Below are positions 1 to 9,232 of a stretch of DNA of 64,000 nt, piece by piece (position 1 is the first letter of the stretch; each line of letters starts with the position of its first letter). Origin of the DNA: Actinomyces provencensis (GTDB taxonomy: Bacteria; Actinomycetota; Actinomycetes; Actinomycetales; Actinomycetaceae); NCBI RefSeq assembly GCF_900155435.1, contig NZ_LT700212.1, positions 1,778,102-1,842,101 of the forward strand, written 5' to 3'. Below the pieces are notes generated by a model, which ran no database searches, had not been told where the DNA came from, and worked only from the letters and a program-made list of their open reading frames with translations. The position numbers and the translations under genes are program-made.

Positions 1-31
1 AGAACAGAGCGGACTTCGCCGTCGGGGGGGG

Positions 32-355
32 TTAGTGGGCCGTGAGCTTGAGGCCGGCGACGCAGGCGACCAGACCCACCAGGAGGAGGATCCGCACCAC
101 GCTCACCGCCTCCGCACCGGTGGCCATGGCCCACGCAGCTGTCGTGGCCGCGCCGACGCCGACCCAGACCGCGTAGCCGGTGCCCACGGGGATGCCGCGC
201 AGGGCCCACGCCAGTCCACCCATGGACACGACGAGGGCCGCTGCGAAGACGAGTGCCGGGAGTGGGCGGGAGAGACCCTCACTGCGGGCCAGGGCCGTCG
301 CCCAGACGGCCTCGAAGAGACCGGAGACGACGAGGACGATCCAACGGGTGTGCAC
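32..355 (-). CDS. gdx: SMR-family guanidinium exporter (Gdx/SugE type)
   Basis: Small multidrug resistance protein of about 107 residues with four predicted membrane helices, the usual SMR size; it would work as an antiparallel dimer in the inner membrane. The helix-1 motif 'GLFEAVWATAL' carries the conserved membrane glutamate that couples proton entry to substrate export. The start is taken as GTG at 355 because an AGGAGGTG ribosome site sits just upstream, although the open frame extends to 385. A guanidine-II riboswitch lies directly before it, which points to the guanidinium-exporting Gdx branch rather than a broad drug exporter. Family assignment is firm; substrate is inferred from the riboswitch. 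Confidence 0.88.
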   Translation of the reverse strand: MHTRWIVLVVSGLFEAVWATALARSEGLSRPLPALVFAAALVVSMGGLAWALRGIPVGTGYAVWVGVGAATTAAWAMATGAEAVSVVRILLLVGLVACVAGLKLTAH

Positions 356-360
356 GGTGG

Positions 361-412
361 CACCTCCTCGGGGCCGTCCCCACATGAGGTGCGCCGCCCG
401 GGTCGTCCCGGG
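361..412 (-). promoter_or_regulatory. Guanidine-II (mini-ykkC) riboswitch
   Basis: On the minus strand two hairpins follow each other: CCCGGG-ACGA-CCCGGG (397-412) and GGGG-ACGG-CCCC (370-381). Tandem GC stems capped by ACGR tetraloops are the hallmark of the guanidine-II class. The linker contains CACCTC (386-391), complementary to GAGGTG of the ribosome site (361-366). That fits the known mechanism: the linker masks the ribosome site until guanidine brings the loops together. It controls the SMR gene at 32-355. Confidence 0.85.
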
Positions 413-454
413 GGCGGGGCACGACCGTACCTCGACCCACCGGATGGACCCCGG

Positions 455-2272
455 TCAGACGCGTCCCACGAACCACTCTCTCAACAGCGCGATGCGCGCG
501 TCAATCTGCTGCACCGTCGCCTGGGCGACCTCCGGACCCCCGGTGCGCTGGCGCAGACGGGTGTGGATGACCGCGTGGGAGTCCCCTGACCTGCGCGACC
601 AGGAGGAGACCAGTCGTTGCAACTCCTTGCGCCGGGCCGCGCGCAGTCGGTGCTCGGAGATCCCCGCATTGGCTTCCCGCTGCCGGGCGGCTTCCACGGC
701 ACGACTGTGCTGGCGGTCCTGATCGGCCGCGCGCGCACGCAGCAGGGTCGTCACCTGGTCGGGTTCCAGCAGCCCGGGAATGCCCAGGTACTCCTGTTCC
801 TCGACGGAGCCGACCTCGGCCCCGCTCCCCCAGGCCGCACCGTCGAAGAGCACAGCGTCGAACTCCGCGTCCGCCCCCAGCGCCTCGAAGCCGGGCAGCA
901 GGTCCGAGGACGCCTGCTCACTGCGGTTGGCCTGCGCGACGAGCGCATCCTCGGGGTTGTACAGGTCCCCCTCGGCGTCGGCGTGGACCGGCCGGTCCAG
1001 GGCATGGTCGCGTTCGACCTCCATCTGCCCGGCCAGGTCCAGCAGCGGCAGCACGGAGGGGATGAAGACCGTCGCCGTCTCCCCCCGCCTGCGGGCGCGC
1101 ACGAAACGTCCCACGGCCTGGGCGAAGAACAGCGAGGTCGAGGTGTTGGTCGCGTAGACCCCCACGGCCAGGCGCGGAATGTCCACGCCCTCGGACACCA
1201 TGCGCACGGCCACCATCCAGCGGTCCTTGGACTCCCGGAACCCGTCGATGCGTTCCGAGGCGTCCGCATCGTCGGAGAGCACCACGGTGGCGCCCTGCCC
1301 GGAGATGGCCCGCAGGTGACGGGCATAGGCGCGCGCCTGCGTCTGGTCCGAGGCGATGACGAGTCCGCCGGCATCGGGGACCTGGCGGCGCACCTCGGAG
1401 AGTCGCTGGTCGGCGGCACGCAGCACCGAGGGGATCCACTCCCCCTTGGGATCCAGCGCGGTACGCCACGCCTGCTTCATCATGTCCTTGGTGAGTGGTT
1501 CCCCCAGCCGGGCGCTGAACTGCTCCCCCGCCGAGGTCCGCCAGGACATGTTCCCCGAGTAGGACATGAACAGGACGGGGCGCACGACCCCGTCGTGCAG
1601 CGCATCGCCGTACCCATAGACGTAGTCCGCGCGCGAACGCCGCACCCCTTCCTCGTCCTCCTCGTAGCGCACGAAGGGGATCGGGCTGGTGTCGGAGCGG
1701 AAGGGTGTGCCCGTCAGTGACAGCCGCCGGGTGGCCTCGCCGAAGGCCTCCCCGATCCCGTCACCCCAGGACAACGCGTCCCCTGCGTGGTGGATCTCGT
1801 CGAGGATGACGAGGGTCGGGTTCGCCCTCGTCCGTGCGGAGTGCACGGACGGATTGGCGGCGACCTGCGCATAGGTGACGGCCACGCCGTCGAAGTGTGC
1901 GCCAGCGCGTCCCTGGGAGTTCGAGAACGCCGGGTCCAGGTGGATGCCGACCCGTGCCGCGGCGTCCGCCCACTGGCCCTTGAGGTGCTCGGTGGGGCAC
2001 ACGACCGTCACCTTGGACACGATGCCGCGACCCAGCAGCTCCACCGCGACGCGCAACGCGAAGGTGGTCTTGCCGGCGCCCGGGGTGGCGACCGCGAGGA
2101 AGTCCCGCGGCTCGCGTTCCAGGTAGGTCTCGAGTGCGGCCGCCTGCCACGCGCGCAGGCTCCCCGCGGTTCCCCAGGCGGCGCGCCGGGGGAAGGCGGG
2201 TGAGAGCTGCTCGGCAGCTGCCGTCGAGACTCGTGCGGGTCGGGCCGTCCGGCCGTCTCCGCCGCGGCTCAC
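455..2272 (-). CDS. DEAD/DEAH-box superfamily 2 helicase
   Basis: About 605 residues. ATP-dependent nucleic-acid helicase or translocase core: motif I 'ATPGAGKTTFA' near residue 60, motif II 'LDEIHHAGD', motif III 'LTGTPFRSD' and motif VI 'QAVGRFVRARR', so both RecA-like lobes are present. The C-terminal 170 residues match nothing I recognise. The start is GTG at 2272, overlapping the stop of the DUF3039 gene (GTGA), so the two are translationally coupled; longer in-frame starts only read the DUF3039 gene out of frame. The helicase next to DUF3039 is a recurrent actinobacterial pair. Substrate unknown. Confidence 0.85.
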   Translation of the reverse strand: MSRGGDGRTARPARVSTAAAEQLSPAFPRRAAWGTAGSLRAWQAAALETYLEREPRDFLAVATPGAGKTTFALRVAVELLGRGIVSKVTVVCPTEHLKGQWADAAARVGIHLDPAFSNSQGRAGAHFDGVAVTYAQVAANPSVHSARTRANPTLVILDEIHHAGDALSWGDGIGEAFGEATRRLSLTGTPFRSDTSPIPFVRYEEDEEGVRRSRADYVYGYGDALHDGVVRPVLFMSYSGNMSWRTSAGEQFSARLGEPLTKDMMKQAWRTALDPKGEWIPSVLRAADQRLSEVRRQVPDAGGLVIASDQTQARAYARHLRAISGQGATVVLSDDADASERIDGFRESKDRWMVAVRMVSEGVDIPRLAVGVYATNTSTSLFFAQAVGRFVRARRRGETATVFIPSVLPLLDLAGQMEVERDHALDRPVHADAEGDLYNPEDALVAQANRSEQASSDLLPGFEALGADAEFDAVLFDGAAWGSGAEVGSVEEQEYLGIPGLLEPDQVTTLLRARAADQDRQHSRAVEAARQREANAGISEHRLRAARRKELQRLVSSWSRRSGDSHAVIHTRLRQRTGGPEVAQATVQQIDARIALLREWFVGRV

Positions 2273-2625
2273 TTGTCGGACCCTCCCGACCCGCCGTCGG
2301 AGAAGGGCCAGTTGCGCCCGTTCCTGCCCATGCCGTCGCGCAGCGCCTTGCAACGGGGGCACACGGGGTAACGCGAGGCGTCGCGCGAGGGGATCCAGAC
2401 CTTGCCGCACAGGGCGACCACCGGCTGACCGGTGACCATGGAGGAGTCCGCGCGGTCCTTGCGCACGAAGTGGGCGAAGCGGTCACCGTCGCCCGGCGAC
2501 TTGCGCTCCTCCTCCTCGGTCCGCTCCAGCAGCCCGGTGGCCGACTCGGGGTCGGCGGAGGCGCCGCCCGGGGACTGGGGGGACTCGGGTCCGCGTGGTT
2601 CGTCCAGTGCTCGCATGGCGCCCAT
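2269..2625 (-). CDS. DUF3039 family protein
   Basis: Small soluble protein of about 118 residues. The conserved core 'RFAHFVRKD' ... 'PVVALCGKVWIPSRD' ... 'YPVCPRCK' is characteristic of DUF3039. A CxxC pair plus an earlier cysteine may bind zinc. ATG codons at 2625 and 2616 are both possible starts; neither has a clear Shine-Dalgarno, and the much longer open frame to 2868 looks non-coding. Its stop overlaps the start of the downstream helicase gene. Function unknown. Confidence 0.8.
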   Translation of the reverse strand: MGAMRALDEPRGPESPQSPGGASADPESATGLLERTEEEERKSPGDGDRFAHFVRKDRADSSMVTGQPVVALCGKVWIPSRDASRYPVCPRCKALRDGMGRNGRNWPFSDGGSGGSDK

Positions 2626-2741
2626 TGTAGGTGGGGCGTACGAGGGCGGCTCCGCTGCGTGCCGGATCGGTGGCGTGCACAATCCCACGCTGCTTCCACC
2701 GAGGGGCGAACACCCGGCTCCGCACCCCGGGCAGCCCGGGT

Positions 2742-3521
2742 TCAGGCGAGCTCGCCCTCGCGCTGCCAGACCTCGCGGTAGTAGTCGGCCAGGGTCAGCT
2801 CGGAGGCAGCGGACTCGTCGAGGAGGACGAGGGCGTCCGGGTGGAACTGGATGAGCGTGGCGGGCCACAGGGCGGAGACGCCGCCCTCGAGCATCTCGCG
2901 GACAGCTGTCGCCTTGCCGGCACCGGTCGCGATGAGGACCAGGCTGCGGGCCTCCATGATCGTTCCCAGCCCCTGCGTCAGGCAGCGGGTGGGGACGGCC
3001 TCGGGGTCACCGTCGAAGAAGCGGGCGTTGTCCCGGCGGGTACGCTGGGTGAGGACACCGACGTGGGTGCGCGATGCCAGCGAACCGCCGGGCTCGTTGA
3101 AGGCGAGGTGGCCGTCCCCTCCGATGCCGAGGACCTGCAGGTCGATGCCGCCGGCGTCACGGATTGCGGCGTCATAGCGCGCGGCCTCGGCAGGGAGGTC
3201 GGGGGCGTTGCCGTCGGGTCCGTTGACCGCCCCCGGGGCGAAGTCCACCCGGTCCACGAAGTCGCGGTGGATGACGCTGCGATAGGCCTCGGGGTGGCCC
3301 TCGGGCAGGCCGACGTATTCATCGAGGGTGAAGGCCCGGGCCCGAGCGAAGCTGAGGCGCCCGGCCTCGGTGCGGGCCGCGAGCTCGTCGTAGAGCGGCA
3401 ACGGGGAGGAGCCCGTCGCCAGGCCCACGACGGCAGTGGGCCTGCGGGTGAGCAGCCGCTCGAAGCTGTCGGCCGCGACGCTGGCGATGGCGGTGGTGTC
3501 GGGAAGGATGGCGACCTTCAT
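2742..3521 (-). CDS. nagB: Glucosamine-6-phosphate deaminase
   Basis: Converts glucosamine-6-phosphate to fructose-6-phosphate and ammonia, feeding amino sugars into glycolysis. The 259 residues are the standard family length. Signatures: phosphate loop 'GLATGSSPLPLY', catalytic-base region 'TLDEYVGLP' and active-site loop 'GIGGDGHLAFNEPG'. The gene stands alone. Upstream, minus-strand TATACT at 3559-3564 could be a -10 box; a GGTCC half-site nearby is too weak to call as a GntR-type NagR/DasR operator. Confidence 0.95.
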   Translation of the reverse strand: MKVAILPDTTAIASVAADSFERLLTRRPTAVVGLATGSSPLPLYDELAARTEAGRLSFARARAFTLDEYVGLPEGHPEAYRSVIHRDFVDRVDFAPGAVNGPDGNAPDLPAEAARYDAAIRDAGGIDLQVLGIGGDGHLAFNEPGGSLASRTHVGVLTQRTRRDNARFFDGDPEAVPTRCLTQGLGTIMEARSLVLIATGAGKATAVREMLEGGVSALWPATLIQFHPDALVLLDESAASELTLADYYREVWQREGELA

Positions 3522-3689
3522 GTGGACCCCTCAGACGGTCAGTTGATTGACATTGATCAGTATAAGGACCAAACGTCAGATTCCTTCACCTGGCGAGGCC
3601 TCCCACCCGGTCGTGTACGTCACCAGACACCAGGCACCACGGGGACGGATCGGAGAGCGGCGGAGAGGACGGACGGGGTACGGAGAAGG

Positions 3690-3713
3690 GGCGGGTGCCG
3701 GTCGGCACCCGCC
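3690..3713 (-). terminator. Hairpin downstream of HU gene
   Basis: Perfect 10-bp GC stem (GGCGGGTGCC / GGCACCCGCC) with a 4-base loop, 28 bp past the HU stop codon. No long U tract follows, so it is a strong hairpin of the kind common at actinobacterial gene ends. Confidence 0.6.
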
Positions 3714-3741
3714 CCCCCCAGCCGGGACGATCAGTCCAGGG

Positions 3742-4023
3742 TCACTTCGCGACGGCCTTCTTCAGGGTCGAGCCTGCGGAGATCTTGACGCCGAAGCCGG
3801 CGGGGATCTGGATCTCCTCACCGGTGCGCGGGTTGCGGCCGGTGCGGGCGGCGCGCTCGACGCGCTCCACGGACAGCAGACCGGTCACCTTGACGGGCTC
3901 ACCCTTGCCGAGGGACTCGACCAGGACCTCCTGGAAGGCGGACAGAGCCGCGTCGGCCTGGACCTTGGACAGGTTGGCGCGATCAGCGATGGCGGCCACG
4001 AGCTCAGTGCGGTTGACGGACAT
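3742..4023 (-). CDS. hup: HU-type nucleoid-associated protein
   Basis: 93-residue histone-like DNA-bending protein, the canonical short HU length with no Lys/Ala-rich tail of the mycobacterial HupB kind. Signature 'GRNPRTGEEIQIPAG' forms the DNA-binding arm. Start ATG at 4023 gives the usual N-terminus (MSVNRTELV) and follows a GGAGAGG ribosome site; an upstream in-frame ATG at 4071 adds only unrelated residues. It acts as a homodimer on the chromosome. Confidence 0.95.
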   Translation of the reverse strand: MSVNRTELVAAIADRANLSKVQADAALSAFQEVLVESLGKGEPVKVTGLLSVERVERAARTGRNPRTGEEIQIPAGFGVKISAGSTLKKAVAK

Positions 4024-4078
4024 GTATGGACCTCTCCTCTTGCAGATGTCGGGGACCACTGTGGTGGTCACAGGGGAA

Positions 4079-4108
4079 ACAGTACGGAACGAACGCCCGG
4101 ATTGTCAG
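4079..4108 (-). promoter_or_regulatory. Putative sigma-70 promoter of HU gene
   Basis: Minus strand CTGACA, 18-base spacer, TACTGT, about 55 bp before the HU start. The leader contains a perfect hairpin, GACCAC-TGTG-GTGGTC (near 4055-4070). Confidence 0.5.
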
Positions 4109-4775
4109 ATCTGGGGGCGGTTTGCGGCGATTCCGAGCCGTTTTTACACAGGATTCCCAGAATGTGGCCGTGCTGGCGACCCCACGTCCCCGCCCCGGGG
4201 CACCCGGTCACTCGCCATCGTGGTCCTGGCCCGTCACGCAGGAGGGGTGGGAACGGGTGCAAGTCGGCAGCGATGCGGGCGTCCCACGGGGAGGGGAACG
4301 ACGAGGACGGAGCACTGCTCGCTCCACCGGAGTCGGCGCGACGGCCGGGCCTGCGAGGAGTCCGCTGGGGATCAAGTTCCCTCCCGGGCGGGTGGTCGAC
4401 CCATGGTGCCGGACCACGAGGTCAGTGGGCTCGCCGGGTTGGTCCTGGAGTTGCGCGACCTGACCACGGGTGGCCTCCCAGGGAGTGACCGGCGGTTCGC
4501 TGGAGCACTGTCACCAGAGCGACCAGGAAGCCGCACGCGGCACCCATGAGGATCCGTTCCGTCGGTGGTTGCCAGCGCTCCCACCGTGCTTCCGTGCCCC
4601 ATGGCATGGCGCGCGGAGGAGCCACCGCCGGCACCACGTCGAACTCAGTTCGACACAGGGCACGACAGGACGGTGACCAGGAGCCTTTGGTCGCGGCAGG
4701 GCGACAGGGTCGGGGGCAAGGTGCCGGACCGGACCCGGTCGTGGGCGGCGGGCACAGCCGTCACCACGGGGACGC
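4109..4775. other. No recognisable gene
   Basis: About 670 bp of GC-rich DNA between the HU promoter and the GNAT pseudogene. A minus-strand frame near 4480-4640 has one hydrophobic stretch (ILMGAACGFLVALVTV) but no convincing start, ribosome site or family. Probably decayed sequence. Confidence 0.4.
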
Positions 4776-5311
4776 TCATCTCTCTCCGTGGCACCGCATC
4801 AGCACTCCCTCACCTCCGGTGAAGTCGATGCCAGCGAATGCCCCGCCACGCGCGATCTCACGGAATCCCACCCCGTGATGGAGTTCGATCGAGGCCTGGT
4901 TCAGCAGGTTGACCGCGCTGTGGATGGGGGCACCGGGATCGGGTCATGTACTGCCCTGACCACCGCGGCAAGCAGACGGGACCCGACACCCTGTCGACGG
5001 ACTGCAGGCAGGACCGTCAGACCCGCGACCAGCCATCCGGAGTTCGTCCCCGGGAGTGTCACATGGCTCTGTGCTCCGCTCCATCCAACCAAGCACCCGA
5101 CCGGTGTCTCGGCGACCAGCAGCACCGGCAGCTGCCCGACCAGGCGGAGAGCGTGCTCCGCAAGGTCGGGAGCAGTCCCACCTCGGGCAGCCATGACTGT
5201 TGCGAGACCTCGCACATCCCGCATGTCCGCTGCCCTGAAGATCGCCTGGTGGCCGCGACCTCCGCTGTCCTACACCCCGCGGTGTGGCTCGAACTCCACG
5301 ACGTCCGGCAT
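4776..5311 (-). pseudogene. GNAT-family N-acetyltransferase, broken
   Basis: Minus-strand frame from ATG 5311, with a good GGAGAGGAA ribosome site, begins MPDVVEFEPHRGV and then meets an in-frame TAG at 5270-5272. The frame continues through the GNAT core, 'GWLVAGLTVLPAVRRQGVG' being the acetyl-CoA site (R/Q-x-x-G-x-G/A). Around 4925-4945 the frame shifts and the C-terminal motif continues as 'NLLNQASIELHHGVGFREI', ending at TGA 4776. One nonsense codon plus one frameshift make it a pseudogene. The original substrate cannot be told. Confidence 0.75.
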
Positions 5312-5540
5312 GGCGTTCCTCTCCCCAGAGGTGTGGCCCGCCCGTCCGGGCTCCGGTCGACACGCGGCATTCTCCACCTGTGGTCCGGGAGATCGGAACT
5401 GTCGGGCGGGTGGGCGCCATCGGCTCCGGCCCACTCCGGGAAGCCCCGCAGGGAATGGGGAAGTGTTCCTGCTCCGTTCCTGTTCTGCACCCGAAGAGGA
5501 GACGACCGACGCTGTCGCCCACCCACACGCGTGCCGATCA

Positions 5541-5630
5541 CACCCCGGACCTTTCCGCACCAGGACAACGAAAACCCCGGGACTCCAGTGGAGCCCCGGG
5601 GTGTCTCGTGGAGATGAGGGGAATCTCCCC
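5541..5630 (-). repeat. ssrA 3'-end attachment-site copy A
   Basis: Minus strand reads GATTCCCCTCATCTCCAC (5608-5625), the T-arm/acceptor end of tmRNA, followed by a GC hairpin with a T run that looks like the native tmRNA terminator. Nearly the same 90 bp recur at 12803-12898. Interpreted as the outer att site of the integrated block; the T-arm half is already degenerate. Confidence 0.7.
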
Positions 5631-5841
5631 AATTGGCCCTCTGACCTGCGACGGAGTACAGGTGTTCAATTTGCGTGCCATCCCCGTGCAACAGGGTTCG
5701 AGGCATCGACGCGGGAATCTACCCCGAACGCGGGCGGATCGGCCACAGTCCAGCACGCTCGAACCGCCTCGACAGGCAGCTCACCGAAGTTGCCGCTCGC
5801 GCCTCCGGTCGTAGGCGACCCCCCGACAATACACTGGCAGC

Positions 5842-6588
5842 ATGGCACAGCGAAGCAGCATTGAGTGGACGGAGGTCACCTGGAACCCCGTGACCGGATG
5901 CGACAAGATCTCGCCCGGCTGCGACCACTGCTATGCCCTCGCCTTGGCGAAGCGCCTCAAGGCTATGGGCTCCGACCGGTACCAGGAAGACGGAAACCCG
6001 ATCACCTCCGGTCTTGGCTTCGCCATTCGCTGTCACCCCGATCTTCTCGACTCTCCGAAGAAGTGGAAGCACCCCCGCACCGTCTTCGTGAACTCGATGT
6101 CGGACCTCTTTCATGCCAAGGTGCCCCTGGAGTTCATCAAGGCCGTCTTCGCAACCATCGAAGCCACTCCCCAGCACACCTACCAGGTGCTCACGAAGCG
6201 CGCACGCCGCGCCCGGCTGCTCTCCGACAAGCTCGATTGGCCAAAGAACCTCTGGATGGGCGTCTCGGTCGAGACACAGGACCAGTTCCACCGCATCGAC
6301 GAGCTACGCCGCATCCCGGCAGCTGTCCGTTTCCTCTCCTGCGAACCGCTCCTCGGCTCAATGGAGGGAATCAACCTCGATGCCATCGGATGGGTCATCG
6401 CCGGCGGCGAGTCCGGACCCAACTACCGCCCGATGGAACTCACTTGGGCACGATCAATCCGCGACGCCGCGCTCGCGGCCGAGGTACCGTTCTTCTTCAA
6501 GCAGTGGGGCGGCCGCACGCCGAAGCAGCTTGGCCGCGAGCTCGACGGGGAAGTGTGGGACGAGATGCCATTGCGATCGGCAATCTAG
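5842..6588 (+). CDS. DUF5131 (phage Gp37/Gp68) three-Cys-motif protein
   Basis: 248-residue member of the phage Gp37/Gp68 family. The N-terminal motif 'VTGCDKISPGCDHCYA' gives C20-x6-C27-x2-C30, a radical-SAM-like but non-canonical cysteine cluster that probably binds an iron-sulfur cluster or metal. Further conserved blocks: 'SMSDLFH', 'QVLTKRARR', 'SCEPLLG', 'GGESGPN', 'FFKQWGG'. No Shine-Dalgarno; TACACT at 5830-5835 lies 6 bp before the ATG, so the mRNA may be leaderless. It converges on tcmP, the usual partner of this family, with 7 bp between the stops. GC is lower than the chromosome, consistent with transfer. Reaction unknown. Confidence 0.85.
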   Translation: MAQRSSIEWTEVTWNPVTGCDKISPGCDHCYALALAKRLKAMGSDRYQEDGNPITSGLGFAIRCHPDLLDSPKKWKHPRTVFVNSMSDLFHAKVPLEFIKAVFATIEATPQHTYQVLTKRARRARLLSDKLDWPKNLWMGVSVETQDQFHRIDELRRIPAAVRFLSCEPLLGSMEGINLDAIGWVIAGGESGPNYRPMELTWARSIRDAALAAEVPFFFKQWGGRTPKQLGRELDGEVWDEMPLRSAI

Positions 6589-6595
6589 CAATCTC

Positions 6596-7777
6596 CTATA
6601 GAACAGTCATCGAGAGCTTATGGAGTGAACACCTGTTCCCTCTGGGAATTGGAAGTACCAGACCGTCGCGAGCCAGTTCCTTCCATGCCGCACGCAGATG
6701 CATCTCTCTGGCAGCGCCAAGAGTCTCCCCGTAGACCGCCTCGATCTTGCTCGCCAGCGAGACTGTGGTACCCGTTCGCTCAGACACGAGCTTCTCCAAG
6801 TTCGTCTTGATCTCTGCGATCCAACGCGCTTTGAGCTGATCCTCATCGGACTTGAAGCGAACCTCCTCGAGATCAGGAAAGATGTCGAACGTGCCCGTCA
6901 TCTTCTTCTGCTCAGCCAAGAAGCACGTTCTCCGCCACTCCTCGAGAGCCTTCGAATGAGACTCGACGAACGCCCACGCCGCATCAACGTGACGGAAAAA
7001 GAGGATCAAGTAGAAGATCGGCTGCGTCGTAGGGCTTCGTCGGACGGGCGTCATGATGGAAGAGTAGTGGCTCGTCTCACGCACCCGTTTGGCATACTCC
7101 TTGGCGACATTCCTCGCTCTCTCGGGCGCCGTCGGCCCGTCATCCTTGGTGTAGTCACTGAAGAAGTCCCTCCACCATCGTCCACCGACCACGGTGTCGA
7201 ACGCCTGCAAGGATGCTTCTGACTTCGGGTCACCATCATGCTTTGCTGCGAGGCCGCCAGATCTCCAGAACATTGAGACATTGAAGTTGATTAGTAGCTC
7301 AGTGGGACTGTTGCGGGTTTTCCGAAGGAGTTTCTGGGTGACCACCTCGAAAGGCAGGGCTGTGCCGAAAGGATCGAGAAAGCTCAATAGTGGAAGGCCA
7401 TCCGCCAGATCAAGCACATGATCGACTTGCTCGATCGCCTCATCATTGTGCACTTCGATGTGCTTAAGTCGAGCCTGCTCTGCAAGACACTCGGCGAGCT
7501 CCTCGGCGTAGGCTGAGTTCTTTTCGGTGAAGACACAAGTGATCTCTCGACCGAATTTCTGAACCGTTGTCGCCATATCCAATGCAATGACAGGAGAACC
7601 CTTTTCACCATTGGAATAACGGCCCGGCCCCGCGAAGGCATCAAAGTAGACGCCTCGACCCTCTTCGCTAATTGAGCCCGTCTTCGAGAAGAAGATCAGC
7701 GGATACCGTGAGATGATCCCATGCTTGAAGACTGCGGCGGGCTTCTTATCCGAAAAGAACTCGGAGTTATTTGACAT
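6596..7777 (-). CDS. tcmP: Three-Cys-motif partner protein TcmP, 5' end disrupted
   Basis: 393 residues from ATG 7777. 'VYFDAFAGPGRYSNG' resembles motif I of a Rossmann methyltransferase fold and 'LLSFLDPFGTALPF' a DPPY-like motif IV, both typical of TcmP. The family co-occurs with Gp37/Gp68 proteins such as the convergent neighbour. An IS256-type element lies 2 bp upstream of this ATG. Excising the IS and one copy of its 8-bp target repeat joins the frame in phase to GTG TCA CCG AAG GAC GAG (9257-9233), so the original start was either that GTG or the present ATG served by the AAGGAC upstream. Promoter and ribosome site are now separated, so expression is doubtful. Confidence 0.8.
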   Translation of the reverse strand: MSNNSEFFSDKKPAAVFKHGIISRYPLIFFSKTGSISEEGRGVYFDAFAGPGRYSNGEKGSPVIALDMATTVQKFGREITCVFTEKNSAYAEELAECLAEQARLKHIEVHNDEAIEQVDHVLDLADGLPLLSFLDPFGTALPFEVVTQKLLRKTRNSPTELLINFNVSMFWRSGGLAAKHDGDPKSEASLQAFDTVVGGRWWRDFFSDYTKDDGPTAPERARNVAKEYAKRVRETSHYSSIMTPVRRSPTTQPIFYLILFFRHVDAAWAFVESHSKALEEWRRTCFLAEQKKMTGTFDIFPDLEEVRFKSDEDQLKARWIAEIKTNLEKLVSERTGTTVSLASKIEAVYGETLGAAREMHLRAAWKELARDGLVLPIPRGNRCSLHKLSMTVL

Positions 7778-7787
7778 CAGAATCCAC

Positions 7788-9232
7788 GATCAAGTCCCTG
7801 TTGGTGGTGTAAGTGTCTGTTGTTTCGTTTGGGCTGGTGGGGGTTGGTTTCAGGCTGTGAGGAGGTGGGTGGGGTCGGGGTGGTTGGGGTGGGTGAGTTG
7901 GTCAGTAAGGTCGCGCATGGAGGTCTCTGAGAGGTAGCGGCGTTCCCCGTATTGCCATTCCTCGTTTTGGTCTTGGAGGATGGCTCCGATGAGGCGGGTG
8001 GCGGAGGCGTCGTCGGGGGAGACTTGGACGACGTCGGTGCGGCGTTTGATCTCGCGGTTGAGTCGCTCGATGGGGTTGTGTGGTGCAGATCTTCTGCCAG
8101 TGGGGGCGGGGCTGGTCAGCGAAGGCGGTGAGGTCGACTTCGGCGTCGGTGAGCATCTGGGCGATCTGGGGGAAGGTCGGGGTCAGGGAGGCCACGACCT
8201 GGTGGTAGGCGTCCTTGACGGCCTCTGGGGTGGTCTGGGCGAAGATGGTGGCGATGAGGGCGTTGACGGGCTTGGAGCGGGTGGAGCCCAGGGTCTGGGT
8301 GACGTTGCGAGCGAAGTGGACGCGGCAGCGTTGCCAAGAGGCGCCGGTGAGGATGGCTTTGACGGCGTTCTTGATGCCTTGGTGGGCGTCACTGGTGACG
8401 ACTTGCACTCCCAGTGGGTCAGTGTCGGTTGAGACCTTGAGGCCGCGCTCGCGCAAGGATCGTAGGAACTCCGTCCAGAAGTAGGTGGACTCACTGTCGC
8501 CGATCCTCATGCCCAGGATCTCACGCCTGCCCTGGGCGGAGACGCCGGTGGCGACCACGACCGCTTTGGACACGACATGGCCGGCGTGGCGGACGTCGAC
8601 GTAGGTGGCGTCCAGGAACAGGTACGGGTACCACGTGTGGGACAGGGGACGGGTCAGGAACTCCTCGACCACGGAGTCGATGTCGGCGCAGATCCTTGAG
8701 ACCTGGGACTTCGAGATGCCCGACTCGCATCCCAATGCCTTGACGAGCTCGTCGACCTTGCGGGTGGACACCCCGTTGATCCACGCTTGGCAGATGACGG
8801 CGTAGAGGGCCTTGTCGATCCGCTTGCGGGGGTTGAGGAGGCTGGGGAAGAAGGACCCCTCACGCAGCTTGGGGATGGCCACCACCACGTCTCCTGCCGG
8901 GGTGGACACCGTCTTGTCGCGACTTCCGTTGCGTCGGGTGAGGCGGGACTCGCTGCGCTCATAGCGCCCCGCCCCGATCTTGGTGGTGGCCTCAGCATCG
9001 ATGAGGTCTTGGAGGCCCGCCTCCAACAGTCGACGGAACACGGCGTCTCCTGCAAGGCTCGGGTCGGACAGGACTTCACTGATCAAGGTGGACAGGGCAG
9101 ACTGGTTGCGGGCCATCGTGGGAACACTCCTAGGATTCTTGGTCGAAACTCTGGACACCCACGATGGCCCACCAACACCCCAAGGATGCTCGCTGACCTG
9201 CAGGAATTGCCACCACCCTAAGGGACTCCGCC
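7788..9232 (-). mobile_element. IS256-family insertion sequence
   Basis: 1445 bp. Imperfect inverted repeats GTCCCTgtTGGTGGTG (7794-7809) and its complement (9211-9226) lie 6 bp inside the ends. An 8-bp direct repeat GAATCCAC flanks it exactly (7780-7787 and 9233-9240), matching the 8-9 bp target duplications of this family. It holds one transposase gene, frameshifted, on the minus strand. The intact target repeat suggests recent insertion. Confidence 0.88.
7850..9116 (-). pseudogene. IS256-family transposase, frameshifted before catalytic Glu
   Basis: Start ATG 9116 behind AGGAGTG. 'LFLDATYVDVR' carries the first catalytic Asp and 'VVTSDAHQGIKNAV' the second. At about 8083-8090, just after 'PHWQKICTT', one extra base shifts the frame; the expected NPIERLNREIKRR block with the catalytic Glu continues in the +1 frame to TGA 7850. 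The unshifted frame gives a meaningless Arg/Pro-rich tail to 7902. Without frameshifting the DDE triad is incomplete, so the element is probably immobile unless complemented. A sequencing error in the CACACAACCCC stretch is the alternative. Confidence 0.8.

Noticed and set aside
3522-3600. NagR/DasR operator upstream of nagB
   Set aside because: Only one recognisable GGTCC half-site; no match to the symmetric GntR-type consensus.
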